NCBI GenBank assembly: GCA_965224105.1
Contig: CBDCYH010000001.1
Coordinates: 434,001-498,000 of the forward strand
Source: CBDCYH01 sp965224105
GTDB lineage: Bacteria > Bacteroidota > Rhodothermia > Rhodothermales > JABDKH01
Length of the DNA stretch: 64,000 bases
Direction of reading: 5' to 3'
Shown here: one piece after another, positions 34,694-43,682 of the stretch
How the letters are laid out: each line of letters begins with the position of its first letter
Position numbering within the stretch: position 1 is the stretch's first letter
Program-made: the position numbers and the translations under genes
The notes under the pieces: model-generated
What the model saw: the letters and a program-made list of their open reading frames with translations, nothing else
What the model was told of the DNA's origin: nothing
Database searches by the model: none

Positions 34694-35671
34694 ATGAAAA
34701 TTCCTTCCTTCGACGGTCACATGGACTCCACCATCAAGGGTACAAATTTCACCGAGTTTGGTGAAGTTTATCATGGCAAGGTTCGCGACACCTACGCCCA
34801 CGGCGACAGACTTATCCTGGTGACCTCGGACCGGATTTCTGCCTTCGACCATGTCCTTAAGCAGACAATCCCATTCAAAGGCCAGGTACTTAACCAGCTA
34901 GCCGGTTATTTCTTCGAGAAAACAGCAGATGTTGCCCGCAACCATATCATCGAGATTCCTGACCCGAATGTCACAATCGCGCACAAATGTGATACTGTCC
35001 CGGTTGAGTTTGTTGTCCGGGGTTACCTTGTAGGTCACGCATGGCGCACGTATCGTTCGGGCTTAAGAACTTTGTGTGGTGTCTCGTTACCAGATGGGAT
35101 GGTCGAAAATGAAAAGTTTCGGTCTCCGATCCTTACTCCAACGACGAAAGCACATGAGGGTCATGACGAAGACATCTCCGAGGAGGAAATCATTGCTCAA
35201 GGGATTCTGGATCAAGAAACGTTCGACCATCTAAAGGCACTGTCCATGGCCCTGTTTGAGCGTGGCACCGCGATGGCGGCTGAGCGAGGCCTCCTGCTCG
35301 TTGACACCAAGTATGAGTTTGGGAAATCCGCAACCGGAGAGTTCCTGGTAATTGATGAAGTACACACGCCAGACTCATCCAGGTATTTCTATTTGGATAC
35401 GTATGATGAGCTGCTTGCGCAGGGTAAACCTCAGCGCCAACTGTCAAAAGAGTTTGTGCGCGAGTGGTTGATGGATCAGGGCTTCATGGGAAAAGAGGGC
35501 CAGGAATTGCCGGACCTTCCAGACAGTTTCCGGGCGGAAGTTTCGCTCCGATACGTAGAACTCTATGAGTCTATCACAGGACTCGAGTTCAAACCTGACA
35601 CCAGCGCCGATCCAGTCGCACGGATCGAGTCCAACATCCGATCAGCCCTGGGTACCCCCGAGGCCGTATAG
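34694..35671 (+). CDS. purC: SAICAR synthase (purine synthesis)
   Basis: Joins CAIR and aspartate to give SAICAR in purine synthesis. Recognised by the opening GKVRDTYAHGDRLILVTSDR, the segment ISAFDHVLKQTIPFKGQVLN, VPVEFVVRGYLVGHAWRTY, the ligand loop TPTTKAHEGHDEDIS, LLVDTKYEFG and DEVHTPDSSRYF. The ATG at 34694 gives 325 residues; the ATG at 34721, just before the conserved region, is possible, and a TTG at 34661 is less likely. This is the longer form found in Bacteroidota and eukaryotes. The end overlaps the convergent nitrilase gene by 30 bp. Confidence 0.94.
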   Translation: MKIPSFDGHMDSTIKGTNFTEFGEVYHGKVRDTYAHGDRLILVTSDRISAFDHVLKQTIPFKGQVLNQLAGYFFEKTADVARNHIIEIPDPNVTIAHKCDTVPVEFVVRGYLVGHAWRTYRSGLRTLCGVSLPDGMVENEKFRSPILTPTTKAHEGHDEDISEEEIIAQGILDQETFDHLKALSMALFERGTAMAAERGLLLVDTKYEFGKSATGEFLVIDEVHTPDSSRYFYLDTYDELLAQGKPQRQLSKEFVREWLMDQGFMGKEGQELPDLPDSFRAEVSLRYVELYESITGLEFKPDTSADPVARIESNIRSALGTPEAV

Positions 35672-36445
35672 CTCGGGCCTGCGATCGCCGAACATGTGAT
35701 TGGTTGTCGTTAGTTGTTTCTGGCGTGCCATTGCTAAGTCAATCTCGCAGCTGACGACCTCCTGTGTCTCGCGCCCAGCTGATACGAGGACTTCGCCCCG
35801 CGGGTCACAGACCAAACTCTGGCCGATGTATGCGACTTCACCTTCCGCACCGATTCTGTTCGCAGTTGCTGTAAATACCCGATTCTCCAGAGCGCGAATA
35901 GGCATCGATCGAGGACAGTTTTTGCGAACAAGGTTGGATGGGTGAGCAATAATATCCGCGCCAAGTAACGCAAGTGTGCGGGCTGATTCTGGGAAGTACC
36001 AATCAAAGCATATCATGACACCTAACGAATACGTGTCACCTGCCGTTGTCGTGAGTTGCAACGCGCTAAATCCTGTATTACCCGGCTCGAAATAGACCTT
36101 CTCTTTGTAGTAGAGGTGCGTCTTCCGATAATTCGACACGAGTCCATCCACCCCTACAACAGCGGCACTATTGTATCGTTTCGAACCGTCCTGCTCCGAG
36201 TAACCATAGACAATGGTTCCTCCTACCCTTTTGGCAAGCGAGCGACAAAATTCAAACGTCTTCCCGTCGGTTGGTTCTGCAACGCTTGCTGCGTCTTCCT
36301 CTGACTCAAAGAAATATCCTGTAGCAAATAGCTCTGGTAGCACCAGCAGATCCGTCTTGAGATCACCCACCAGTGATGACACCGACTCTAGATTGCTATC
36401 AATCTGGAGGTAGGCCGCATCATATTGTAGAAGACTTATTTTCAT
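35642..36445 (-). CDS. nitrilase-superfamily amidohydrolase
   Basis: 267 residues with the complete catalytic triad: Glu38 (VLPELFATGYF), Lys108 (NYRKTHLYYKE) and Cys146 (GVMICFDWYFPES). It belongs to the carbon-nitrogen hydrolase family, closest in appearance to omega-amidase (YafV-like) or other branch amidases acting on small linear amides; the exact substrate is not clear. Cytoplasmic, no signal peptide. It is the last gene of the minus-strand cluster that includes moaE and moaD, 19 bp downstream of moaE. Confidence 0.85.
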   Translation of the reverse strand: MKISLLQYDAAYLQIDSNLESVSSLVGDLKTDLLVLPELFATGYFFESEEDAASVAEPTDGKTFEFCRSLAKRVGGTIVYGYSEQDGSKRYNSAAVVGVDGLVSNYRKTHLYYKEKVYFEPGNTGFSALQLTTTAGDTYSLGVMICFDWYFPESARTLALLGADIIAHPSNLVRKNCPRSMPIRALENRVFTATANRIGAEGEVAYIGQSLVCDPRGEVLVSAGRETQEVVSCEIDLAMARQKQLTTTNHMFGDRRPELYGLGGTQG

Positions 36446-36464
36446 ACCGTAAGGGTCTCACCTA

Positions 36465-36893
36465 TCAATCGACCCAATCCTCGTTGTTTGAAGCGTCAAC
36501 ATTTTTCTTCCAGATCGGCACCTCAGACTTCAATACATTGATCAAATATTCGGATGCGAGGTATGTATCCATCCGGTGCTCACCCGCCACTCCTACAATC
36601 ACGCTGGCTTCAGCAGGTAAGACCCTTCCAATCCGGTGGGCCATGTAGACGGCCCGGATTCTAAAAGATTCAGCCGCCCGCTCAGCGATCTTGGCCATCT
36701 GTGACTCTGCCATTTTGCAGTCAGCTTCATACTCCAACCACGCGGTTGTTTCTGCCCCGGTCTGCGCTCTCGTGGTCCCAACAAAGACAATGTTGGCTCC
36801 GCACAATTCATCCTTGAGAAAGGAATGGGCGGCATCGGTATCAAGAGGCTCCTCAGAGATAGAAACCGAGATCTTCGTTCGAATCCTATCCAC
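36465..36893 (-). CDS. moaE: molybdopterin synthase catalytic subunit
   Basis: 142 residues. MoaE transfers sulfur from MoaD onto precursor Z to make molybdopterin. The family signatures are present: IVFVGTTRAQT near the start, AWLEYEADCKMAESQM, the HRIGRVLPAEASVIVGVAGEHR block, and the active-site VPIWKKN near the end. It overlaps moaD by 8 bp. The other Moco genes (moaA, moaC, moeA) are not in the window. Confidence 0.92.
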   Translation of the reverse strand: MDRIRTKISVSISEEPLDTDAAHSFLKDELCGANIVFVGTTRAQTGAETTAWLEYEADCKMAESQMAKIAERAAESFRIRAVYMAHRIGRVLPAEASVIVGVAGEHRMDTYLASEYLINVLKSEVPIWKKNVDASNNEDWVD

Positions 36894-37128
36894 CGCTGAC
36901 TGGAGTAATCAGGGTAACGATGTCCCCGTCCATAATTTGCTGATCCCTTCCGATGTATCCGTTGTTAACCGCAACCCGAATGTAGGGCAGGTACTTTCTA
37001 AAGCTAGGATGCGATTGACTGAGTGAGAGAAGCAGCGAGTCTCCTGTCATCCCCTCTTCCCACGAGACGTCCAGCTCTGATGATTGCGCCTCCTGCTTTA
37101 GGACGGAGAATAGTTTAATGCGCACCAC
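36886..37128 (-). CDS. moaD: molybdopterin synthase sulfur carrier subunit
   Basis: 80 residues with the ubiquitin-like fold ending in Gly-Gly (VTLITPVSGG); the terminal Gly becomes a thiocarboxylate. Start MVRIKLFSVLKQEAQSSELD is typical, with AVNNGYIGRDQQIMDGD before the tail. It lies 8 bp over the moaE start and is probably translated together with it. Confidence 0.9.
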   Translation of the reverse strand: MVRIKLFSVLKQEAQSSELDVSWEEGMTGDSLLLSLSQSHPSFRKYLPYIRVAVNNGYIGRDQQIMDGDIVTLITPVSGG

Positions 37129-37134
37129 GGTGTG

Positions 37135-37602
37135 TCACACCTGCGATGCGGCTTTCTTGACTGCCTCGAGATTTGGTAAATCTCCGGCATTCTCCAAGAC
37201 CTCTTCGTAGACCACATTCCCCTCTTTGTCAAGGACAAATGCGGCTCGACGGGCAATACGATCCAGCTTCATTCCAGTAAAGTTGTTGTCATACTTGCAC
37301 CCATAAGCAGCTGCCGTATTCCCACTGTGGTCACTCAGCAAACCAAACGACAACTTGTTCTGGGATCGATACTCAGCTAGTGTAAAAGGAGTGTCGGTGG
37401 AGATACCAAACACACGAGCTCCGGAATACGCATCGAGATCATTGGAAACCATGTTCAACTCTGTCGTGCACACACCCGTAAAGGCGGCAGGAAAGAACAA
37501 GAGGACAACCGGACCCGATCCGACTTCGTTTTCTAAATCTACCCGTTGCTTCTCATCCGAAAACAGAGAAAAATCTGGAGCTGCTTTTCCTAAGAGACTC
37601 AT
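37135..37602 (-). CDS. peroxiredoxin (AhpE/BCP-type)
   Basis: 155 residues. It reduces peroxides; the peroxidatic Cys is Cys45 in FFPAAFTGVCTTELN (P-x3-T-x2-C). A second Cys at 102 (AYGCKYD) could serve as resolving residue, but its spacing is not the classical 2-Cys arrangement, so reduction may depend on other thiols. Cytoplasmic. The stop is 6 bp from the moaD start, with the LolC/E-like gene 12 bp on the other side. Confidence 0.9.
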   Translation of the reverse strand: MSLLGKAAPDFSLFSDEKQRVDLENEVGSGPVVLLFFPAAFTGVCTTELNMVSNDLDAYSGARVFGISTDTPFTLAEYRSQNKLSFGLLSDHSGNTAAAYGCKYDNNFTGMKLDRIARRAAFVLDKEGNVVYEEVLENAGDLPNLEAVKKAASQV

Positions 37603-37614
37603 ATGTTACACTTT

Positions 37615-38850
37615 TTATCTAATACGGATTACATTTATGGGATCAGTATTGGCTGCGACCCGAGCGGGAATATACGCTGAGATTCCGCAAATGATCACCG
37701 CGAGAAGGACGACGACGATAAAATCAACCGCAGCGAGCTCAACTGGTGCTGAAGTCATATAGTACGACTCACTGGGTAGAGGTATGATTTCGTATCGCTG
37801 CTGGAGCCACCCGAACGCAAGCGCCAGGCCAGCTCCTAACAAACCCCCGAGAACGCCAATGGCAAGGCCGATCGTGATAAACAGCGTTTTGATTGACCGC
37901 CGAGAAGCCCCGAGAGCTGCAAGGACCCCAATGTCAGAGGTTTTTTCGAGGACAACCATGAGCAAGGCTGCGATCATGTTGAAAGCTGCAACGATGGCGA
38001 TAATGCCAATGACAAGCGGAATGATTTGCTCCTGGAGTCGGACCCAGGCAAAAAGCGGTCGAAATATTTCATAGACCGACCGCGCCATTAGAGGGAATCC
38101 AACCGCATCGTCCAACTCTTCCGTAGTGGCCTGAATGGTCGAGACATCATCTACGTACACGTCGATTCGTGTGGCCTCATTGTTTTTGTACCCTAGTAGC
38201 TTGCGCGCACCAGCCAAGGCGGTGAACATGTAGACCTCGTCGTAGTCCGCGAGGTGTGTTTCGTAGATCGCGGTAATCAGGAATCTACCAACCCGAGGCC
38301 GCGTGGAACCCACTCCCCCATCCTCATCATTCATAAATGAGAAAAGGACAACCTCATCACCCAGCGTCAGACCTAGGTCTTTTGCCAGGGCATCTCCGAC
38401 AACAAGATTCGGACGGAGTAACTCACCGGACGTTAGGCTTGCAGATCCATCGGTTATCGATTTTGCTATCTCGACGGGAAGCGAGTCCATGCCCACCAGG
38501 GCCGCGCCTTCTACAACGCGCTTGTTCTTTCGGATAAGGACAAATTCTTCAACTACAGGTTGTGTATCCAACACCTCGGCTGCCGACCATATCGTCTCAT
38601 CAATCGCCTCGACGTTGCGGATTGGCTCGTCGCGAATATTTTGCAGCTGTATATGTGACCCAAAACCGATGATCTTGTCTTCTATTGCGCCGCTGAAGCC
38701 GCGAACTGTTGCCAGTGCGATCAACAACGCTGCTACGCCGACCGCAACGCCAGCAATAGCTGCGGCAATTACAAATCGTAGAAACCGCTTGCCTTCATCG
38801 TGACCCTCTACCCCGAGAAGGTATCGCCGCGCAACAAATGGCTCAAACAT
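37615..38850 (-). CDS. LolC/LolE-like lipoprotein-release permease (FtsX family)
   Basis: 411 residues from the ATG at 38850; an in-frame start at 38901 would add unrelated residues. Its layout is LolC/E-like: N-terminal helix after MFEPFVARRYLLGVEGHDEG, a large periplasmic domain (about 45-265), then three C-terminal FtsX helices (IPLVIGIIAIVAAFNMIAAL, ITIGLAIGVLGGLLGAGLAL, FIVVVLLAVIICGISAY). It moves lipoproteins from the inner membrane to the LolA carrier. The ATPase (LolD) is not adjacent. It is followed by the peroxiredoxin gene at 12 bp. Confidence 0.87.
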   Translation of the reverse strand: MFEPFVARRYLLGVEGHDEGKRFLRFVIAAAIAGVAVGVAALLIALATVRGFSGAIEDKIIGFGSHIQLQNIRDEPIRNVEAIDETIWSAAEVLDTQPVVEEFVLIRKNKRVVEGAALVGMDSLPVEIAKSITDGSASLTSGELLRPNLVVGDALAKDLGLTLGDEVVLFSFMNDEDGGVGSTRPRVGRFLITAIYETHLADYDEVYMFTALAGARKLLGYKNNEATRIDVYVDDVSTIQATTEELDDAVGFPLMARSVYEIFRPLFAWVRLQEQIIPLVIGIIAIVAAFNMIAALLMVVLEKTSDIGVLAALGASRRSIKTLFITIGLAIGVLGGLLGAGLALAFGWLQQRYEIIPLPSESYYMTSAPVELAAVDFIVVVLLAVIICGISAYIPARVAANTDPINVIRIR

Positions 38851-38922
38851 GGATCGCGTGCCGGATGAACGAGAGCAGTGGACATGATAACGGATTCGCA
38901 ACGATCACAGAATCCCGCTAGT

Positions 38923-38963
38923 TCCAAAAAAGAAAAGGAGCCTAACCGAAATCAGGCTCCTTT
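38923..38963 (-). terminator. intrinsic terminator of the GvpL/F-domain gene
   Basis: AAAGGAGCCT (38934-38943) and AGGCTCCTTT (38954-38963) form a perfect 10-bp stem with a 10-base loop. Read on the minus strand the stem is followed by a T-rich run (TTTTCTTTTTT), 29 bp after the stop of the gene ending at 38992. This separates it from the LolC/E gene that follows. Confidence 0.8.
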
Positions 38964-38991
38964 GCACTTCAAATGCCAAAAAATTCAGTTT

Positions 38992-41805
38992 CTATTCAGC
39001 AACAACCTTTGACTGGGAGTCACCCTGGTAGCCGACGAAGTGATATGGTGGCCACGGACCCTTCAACTCATATTCGAATCCAAGATTCCCATATTCGGAC
39101 TTGAGCCGCTCGAGTTCCTCCTGGATTCCTTTCTCCTCTCCAATAGGAACGAGATACGCTGCGTTCAAAATCACGTCTCCGGTCTCACTTCCGTCATTCA
39201 TAGCAGGTTTGTTAATACCCTCGCTAGCGTGCTCAAGCAAAGCAGCATGGCTTCTGGTGGCGCAGTGTTCAGACATTAAGTCGATGGACTTTTCAGAGCC
39301 ACTGCTCAATCTGTTCATCTCGTCTTTTACGAAATGCACCACACCTTTTGAAATAAACCCGAGGGAGTCTTCAACCTTCTTTTCGCTTTCGCGTACCTTC
39401 TCCTGAAGAAGATTCTTGTCTCTGTATATCTTCAACGCCCACTCCTGCTTTCCCCGGACCCGCGCAAGAAGGCTCGAGAAATGATCATACCGCGATTCCA
39501 GCATGGCCGAAATTTCACTCTCGGTATCGTATACCGTGCAGAACCGCATCGGAATAAGGGTTCGGTTAGACTTTAGGCTCTCAACGATGGCCGCGTGTTC
39601 GCGTACGCGATTACGCAACCATTCAGCGTCCTTCATTTTGTTCTTCACTGCCTCAGAACCGTAAGCCTCGGCTGGCACCTTACTGATCAGCGCCACAAGA
39701 TCGTCGTGCAGAGTAGTTTTAATAGTGTGCGACGCATCTATACCCGAGATAGACGTGATTCCTTCTAGCGAATCGTCGGTAGACACGACGCCGTACACGT
39801 AGTAAACCGTATCACCAGACTCTTCTTCCGCTCCGCTCAAGGGAGTCGAATCATGTGTGTATTGTCCGTCAAGTTCTGGAGCAGATACTTCTTCCAACGC
39901 CCACTCGTTTTCCGACACATCAGCTTCAAGATCAGGCTCTCCCCGTCTATTTTCGAATGTTGCTTCTGCAGCTGGACTCGAGTCCCCGTAGTCGTTAATG
40001 GACTGCCACTCAGGTTCGCTACCTGAATCTACAATTATATCTTGTACGCTCAGGTCAGGCGCTGCCGGCTCTTCTTCATCTGTCGCAAACGGATCATTCT
40101 CCTGCAACTGTTGAAGCTCTTGCTGGAATAAACGGACCTCTTCGGACACCTCATCTGCCTCGTCATTGTCATACGCATCTGAGATGAGATCGTCAACGGG
40201 GGCTGAGTCAAGCTCAGTATCGTTATCGTCTGCATCAAACGATTCAAATTCGATTGCATCGTCCAGATCGAGTTCGGCATCCTGCGAGTCGATCTCGTCG
40301 AAATCCAGATCACCAAACGGGTCTTCTTCAAGATCCTCCATCGTGAAACTCGACTCGACATCATGTTCTTCGGTTGACGAGGTTTCTATTGGCGCATCCG
40401 CCAACTCTGCCGGTTCTTCAAAAATATCTTCATCAACAGATGTGATCTGATCGGCCTCAGCCTCAGCACTTGAGGCATCAGAATAGACGTCATTCTGTAC
40501 GAACTCAGGTTCTGCCTGGTGTTCGATATCTTGAGTAACAGGCTCTTCGATCTCTACATGATCAACGAACGCACTCTCTTTCGCTTCAAAGTCTGCCTCA
40601 ATTACTTCGTCATAAAAGTCATCGTCTGAAGTGTCTTGTTGTAGGTCATCGAGAATCTCGATGCCTGGAATTTCGTCAACTCCCATACCCTGATCGATGG
40701 GCAGATCAACGGTTGATCCCGTAATTGAGCTGGCAGCAGTTGATAGATCTCCATTTAGTTCTGAAAGAGCGCTGTCCATTACGCTTTTCAGAAGCTGGGT
40801 TTTTACCGCTTCCCTTACCTGCCGGACCGATGGATGGGTATCCGACACCATACCTCGGGCCCGGTTAGCAGCCTGGTCAACATTGGACAATTGATCTACA
40901 CTGGACTGTGCAGCCTCTTTGACCAATCTTTCCACCAACAGCTTTGAAATTGTGTCGAGCACATCCGGGTTTGGTCCCAGTTTGGTTCGTGCGGATTCAG
41001 CTGCCTGCTCCGAATTGGCCAGAACATCGAGCGTTTTTGCACGAACGTCTTCGAGTAGTTTCTCGCGGAGAGAAGCAACAGCACTTTTTACAACGTCGCT
41101 GTCAGCAAGTACCTCTTTAAGCTGGATGGCAACGGTGTTTGCATCAGACAAAGACTCGCTAGTCCTGGCGAGGATACTGCGCTTGAGATGCTTCTCGAGT
41201 GCCTCGACAGCAGAGTGCGTTATCGGAGAATTGACAATTGCAGGTGCAAGCTCTTCCGCTTTCCCCGGCCCGTCTGCGTATTGGTCAACCACCTGTTTGC
41301 TCACATATCCATCGAGCAACTTGGATAGTTCCTGCGCGGCATTGTCGATTTCCTGCGCGTCCTTCTCAAGCGTGGCGAACAGGCCGCTTGCATACTTTGC
41401 CGGGTCGCTCATATCTGAGATAGAGAAATCCTTGATATGGTTCGCGAGCTTGTTGCGAAGCGCGCCGGTCGCCTCTGCTACGATCGAGGTGTCTTTCTTA
41501 ATTGCCTCGAACATCGAATTGGTTGCGTTTTCCCGGTCCTGGAATGGCAGTGCGGATTCCTGAACGATGTGCTTGGCGATTTTATCTTTGAGAGCGCTTG
41601 TGGCGGACTCTATCAGACTCGTGTTGCTTCGGATTTGATTGAAAGCGAAGTCAGCGATCACAGTTGCGTCGCCGAGTTCCTGGAGTGCCTGCTGCATGAC
41701 CGCACGCATCAATTTTGCTTTCAACGCTTTCTTTGCGTCCGCGAGCTTTTCGTTCTGGTCTGCCGGGACGTTTTCGCTGCTGCCTGGTGCTTGGTTGGGG
41801 GACAT
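38992..41805 (-). CDS. helical-repeat / acidic-linker / GvpL-GvpF domain protein
   Basis: 937 residues from the ATG at 41805; upstream in-frame codons to 41949 look unrelated. Part 1 (about 21-363) is eight alpha-helical repeats of 43-47 residues, each opening with a helix like ALKDKIAKHI, ALRNKLANHI, SLREKLLEDV. Part 2 (about 364-664) is a very acidic, Asp/Glu/Ser-rich linker, presumably disordered. Part 3 (about 665-937) is a GvpL/GvpF domain: TVYYVYGVV, LIPMRFCTVYDTESE, WALKIYRDK and the C-terminal GPWPPYHFVGY. No gvpA or other gas-vesicle gene is nearby. A membrane or polymer role beyond flotation is possible; function unknown. Own terminator follows; transcribed divergently from the P5C dehydrogenase operon. 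Confidence 0.85.
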   Translation of the reverse strand: MSPNQAPGSSENVPADQNEKLADAKKALKAKLMRAVMQQALQELGDATVIADFAFNQIRSNTSLIESATSALKDKIAKHIVQESALPFQDRENATNSMFEAIKKDTSIVAEATGALRNKLANHIKDFSISDMSDPAKYASGLFATLEKDAQEIDNAAQELSKLLDGYVSKQVVDQYADGPGKAEELAPAIVNSPITHSAVEALEKHLKRSILARTSESLSDANTVAIQLKEVLADSDVVKSAVASLREKLLEDVRAKTLDVLANSEQAAESARTKLGPNPDVLDTISKLLVERLVKEAAQSSVDQLSNVDQAANRARGMVSDTHPSVRQVREAVKTQLLKSVMDSALSELNGDLSTAASSITGSTVDLPIDQGMGVDEIPGIEILDDLQQDTSDDDFYDEVIEADFEAKESAFVDHVEIEEPVTQDIEHQAEPEFVQNDVYSDASSAEAEADQITSVDEDIFEEPAELADAPIETSSTEEHDVESSFTMEDLEEDPFGDLDFDEIDSQDAELDLDDAIEFESFDADDNDTELDSAPVDDLISDAYDNDEADEVSEEVRLFQQELQQLQENDPFATDEEEPAAPDLSVQDIIVDSGSEPEWQSINDYGDSSPAAEATFENRRGEPDLEADVSENEWALEEVSAPELDGQYTHDSTPLSGAEEESGDTVYYVYGVVSTDDSLEGITSISGIDASHTIKTTLHDDLVALISKVPAEAYGSEAVKNKMKDAEWLRNRVREHAAIVESLKSNRTLIPMRFCTVYDTESEISAMLESRYDHFSSLLARVRGKQEWALKIYRDKNLLQEKVRESEKKVEDSLGFISKGVVHFVKDEMNRLSSGSEKSIDLMSEHCATRSHAALLEHASEGINKPAMNDGSETGDVILNAAYLVPIGEEKGIQEELERLKSEYGNLGFEYELKGPWPPYHFVGYQGDSQSKVVAE
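40717..41745 (-). repeat. eight helical repeats of about 44 residues
   Basis: Repeat boundaries by eye are residues 21-67, 68-111, 112-154, 155-198, 199-241, 242-285, 286-329 and 330-363 of the GvpL/F-domain protein. Each has an opening helix A-x-x-x-L-x-x-x-[LI] and a second helix rich in Ala. Protein identity between repeats is low and the DNA has diverged, so this is an old protein-level repeat. Confidence 0.65.
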
Positions 41806-42052
41806 ACGTAAGAATGAATATTTGGGATCGGGATACTTATTTGCGCCGGGAAGACAGCGCAACACAAGATTAATCGACCTAAGTCGCGGCAGAATAAATA
41901 CCAAGTCAACTGTTTTTAGGCTCGCATCGCTGTTTTCGAGTTGTCGCAAAAAACGAGTGAAATAGCCTAAACAGGGGCGAAAGGACGATTACGGTGCGTT
42001 GAAGTGCTATATCTTCCCAAACCCAAATATTTCCATCCTTTGCGAACAAGAA

Positions 42053-43672
42053 ATGACCCCAATTCCCAAGCCGGTTAATGAGCCAGTCCGGAGCTACGCG
42101 CCTGGAAGCCCTGAAAGATCTTCCCTGAAATCGACTATCAAAGACCTCAGATCTTCATCTGTCGATATTCCAGCGATTATTGGAGGTGAGCGAATCTTTT
42201 CCGGCGACAAAGTTGACCTCCGCCCGCCCCACGACCTGAACCATTCCCTCGGCGAGCTGCACCTTTGTGATTCGAGTCACGTTTCCGCGGCGATTGATGC
42301 AGCAGCTGCAGCCCGAGACGAGTGGGCAGCGATGAAATGGGTTGACCGTGCGGCAATCTTCTTGAAGGCAGCCGACCTGTTGGCAGGACCCATGCGCGAC
42401 ACGCTCAACGCATCAACCATGCTGGGCCAAAGCAAAAATGCGTACCAGGCTGAAATTGACTCCGCTTGTGAGCTGATCGATTTCTTTCGATTCAATGTGC
42501 ACTTCGCTCAGCAGATCTACGAAGATCAACCCATCTCGTCGCCCGGTGTCTGGAATCGGCTTCAATACAGGGCCCTCGAAGGGTTTGTGTTTGCAGTTAC
42601 CCCCTTCAACTTCACATCAATTACAGGCAACCTGCCAACAGCGCCGGCCCTCTTTGGCAATACTGTTCTGTGGAAGCCAGCGACAACATCTGCCTACAGC
42701 GCCTACTATATCTACGAATTGCTCGAAAAGGCTGGCATGCCACCCGGTGTAATCAACATGCTACCTGGACGCGGCGCGACAATCGGTGACCCGGTTTTCG
42801 AATCGAGTGCGCTTGCCGGACTGCACTTCACGGGATCCACAGGAACGTTCCAACACATGTGGCGAACCATTGGACAAAACATTGACAAGTACAAAAGTTA
42901 CCCAAGGATTGTTGGCGAAACAGGGGGCAAAGATTTTATCGTCGCCCATGAATCTGCGGATCCCGCAGTTGTCTCAACAGCGATCGCTAGAGGTGCTTTT
43001 GAGTACCAGGGACAAAAATGCTCTGCAGCATCCAGAATTTATCTACCAAAGAACCGTTTTGACGAAACCCGCGAAAACCTGTTAGGCCAGCTTGCGGAAA
43101 TGAAAATGGGTCCTCCCGAAGATTTTTCAAACTTCATCAATGCTGTGATCGATAAGAAGGCCTTCGGTAGCATAACGGCATACATCGACGAAGCCAAAAA
43201 CTCGCCGGACGCCACGATTATTGCAGGCGGACAGTACTCAGACAAAGAAGGGTATTTCATCGAACCTACAGTTATTCTAGCTGCTGATCCGAAATATCGA
43301 ACCATGTGCGAAGAGATATTCGGTCCCGTCGTAACGATCTATGTTTACGACGAAAACAAATTCGAAGAAACTCTCGACCTGGTCAATTCGACATCCCCGT
43401 ATGCGTTGACGGGAGCAATCTTTGCAACCGATCGCACTATTGTTGCTTTGGCCGAAGAAAAACTGGCCGATGCCGCCGGAAACTTCTATATAAATGACAA
43501 GCCTACAGGAGCAGTTGTTGGTCAGCAGCCGTTCGGTGGTGCGAGAGCTTCCGGCACTAATGACAAGGCAGGGTCTTACCTGAATCTTGTCCGCTGGGTA
43601 TCAGCGAGATCGATTAAAGAAAACTTTAATCCACCCACCCACTTCGCGTATCCGTTCCATCAAAACAAATAG
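42053..43672 (+). CDS. pruA: L-glutamate gamma-semialdehyde (P5C) dehydrogenase
   Basis: Oxidises the product of proline and ornithine breakdown to glutamate with NAD+. The start at 42053 gives 539 residues, matching the stand-alone P5CDH (about 540); the in-frame ATG at 41999 is rejected. It has the glycine-rich TGSTGTF, catalytic Glu in IVGETGGKDF and catalytic Cys in EYQGQKCSAASRIY, plus EEIFGPVVTIYVYDE near the end. No proline dehydrogenase (PutA) domain is fused. It starts the catabolic operon with the next three genes (gaps 10 and 11 bp, then an 8-bp overlap). Confidence 0.92.
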   Translation: MTPIPKPVNEPVRSYAPGSPERSSLKSTIKDLRSSSVDIPAIIGGERIFSGDKVDLRPPHDLNHSLGELHLCDSSHVSAAIDAAAAARDEWAAMKWVDRAAIFLKAADLLAGPMRDTLNASTMLGQSKNAYQAEIDSACELIDFFRFNVHFAQQIYEDQPISSPGVWNRLQYRALEGFVFAVTPFNFTSITGNLPTAPALFGNTVLWKPATTSAYSAYYIYELLEKAGMPPGVINMLPGRGATIGDPVFESSALAGLHFTGSTGTFQHMWRTIGQNIDKYKSYPRIVGETGGKDFIVAHESADPAVVSTAIARGAFEYQGQKCSAASRIYLPKNRFDETRENLLGQLAEMKMGPPEDFSNFINAVIDKKAFGSITAYIDEAKNSPDATIIAGGQYSDKEGYFIEPTVILAADPKYRTMCEEIFGPVVTIYVYDENKFEETLDLVNSTSPYALTGAIFATDRTIVALAEEKLADAAGNFYINDKPTGAVVGQQPFGGARASGTNDKAGSYLNLVRWVSARSIKENFNPPTHFAYPFHQNK

Positions 43673-43682
43673 ACGATAACCT

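Noticed and set aside
40919..41563. 214-codon plus-strand open frame inside the GvpL/F-domain gene
   Set aside because: Antisense of the helical repeats; Ser/Ala-rich shadow frame without a recognisable domain.
38992..41805. Evidence that the organism makes gas vesicles
   Set aside because: A lone GvpL/F domain is not enough; no gvpA-like gene is in the window.
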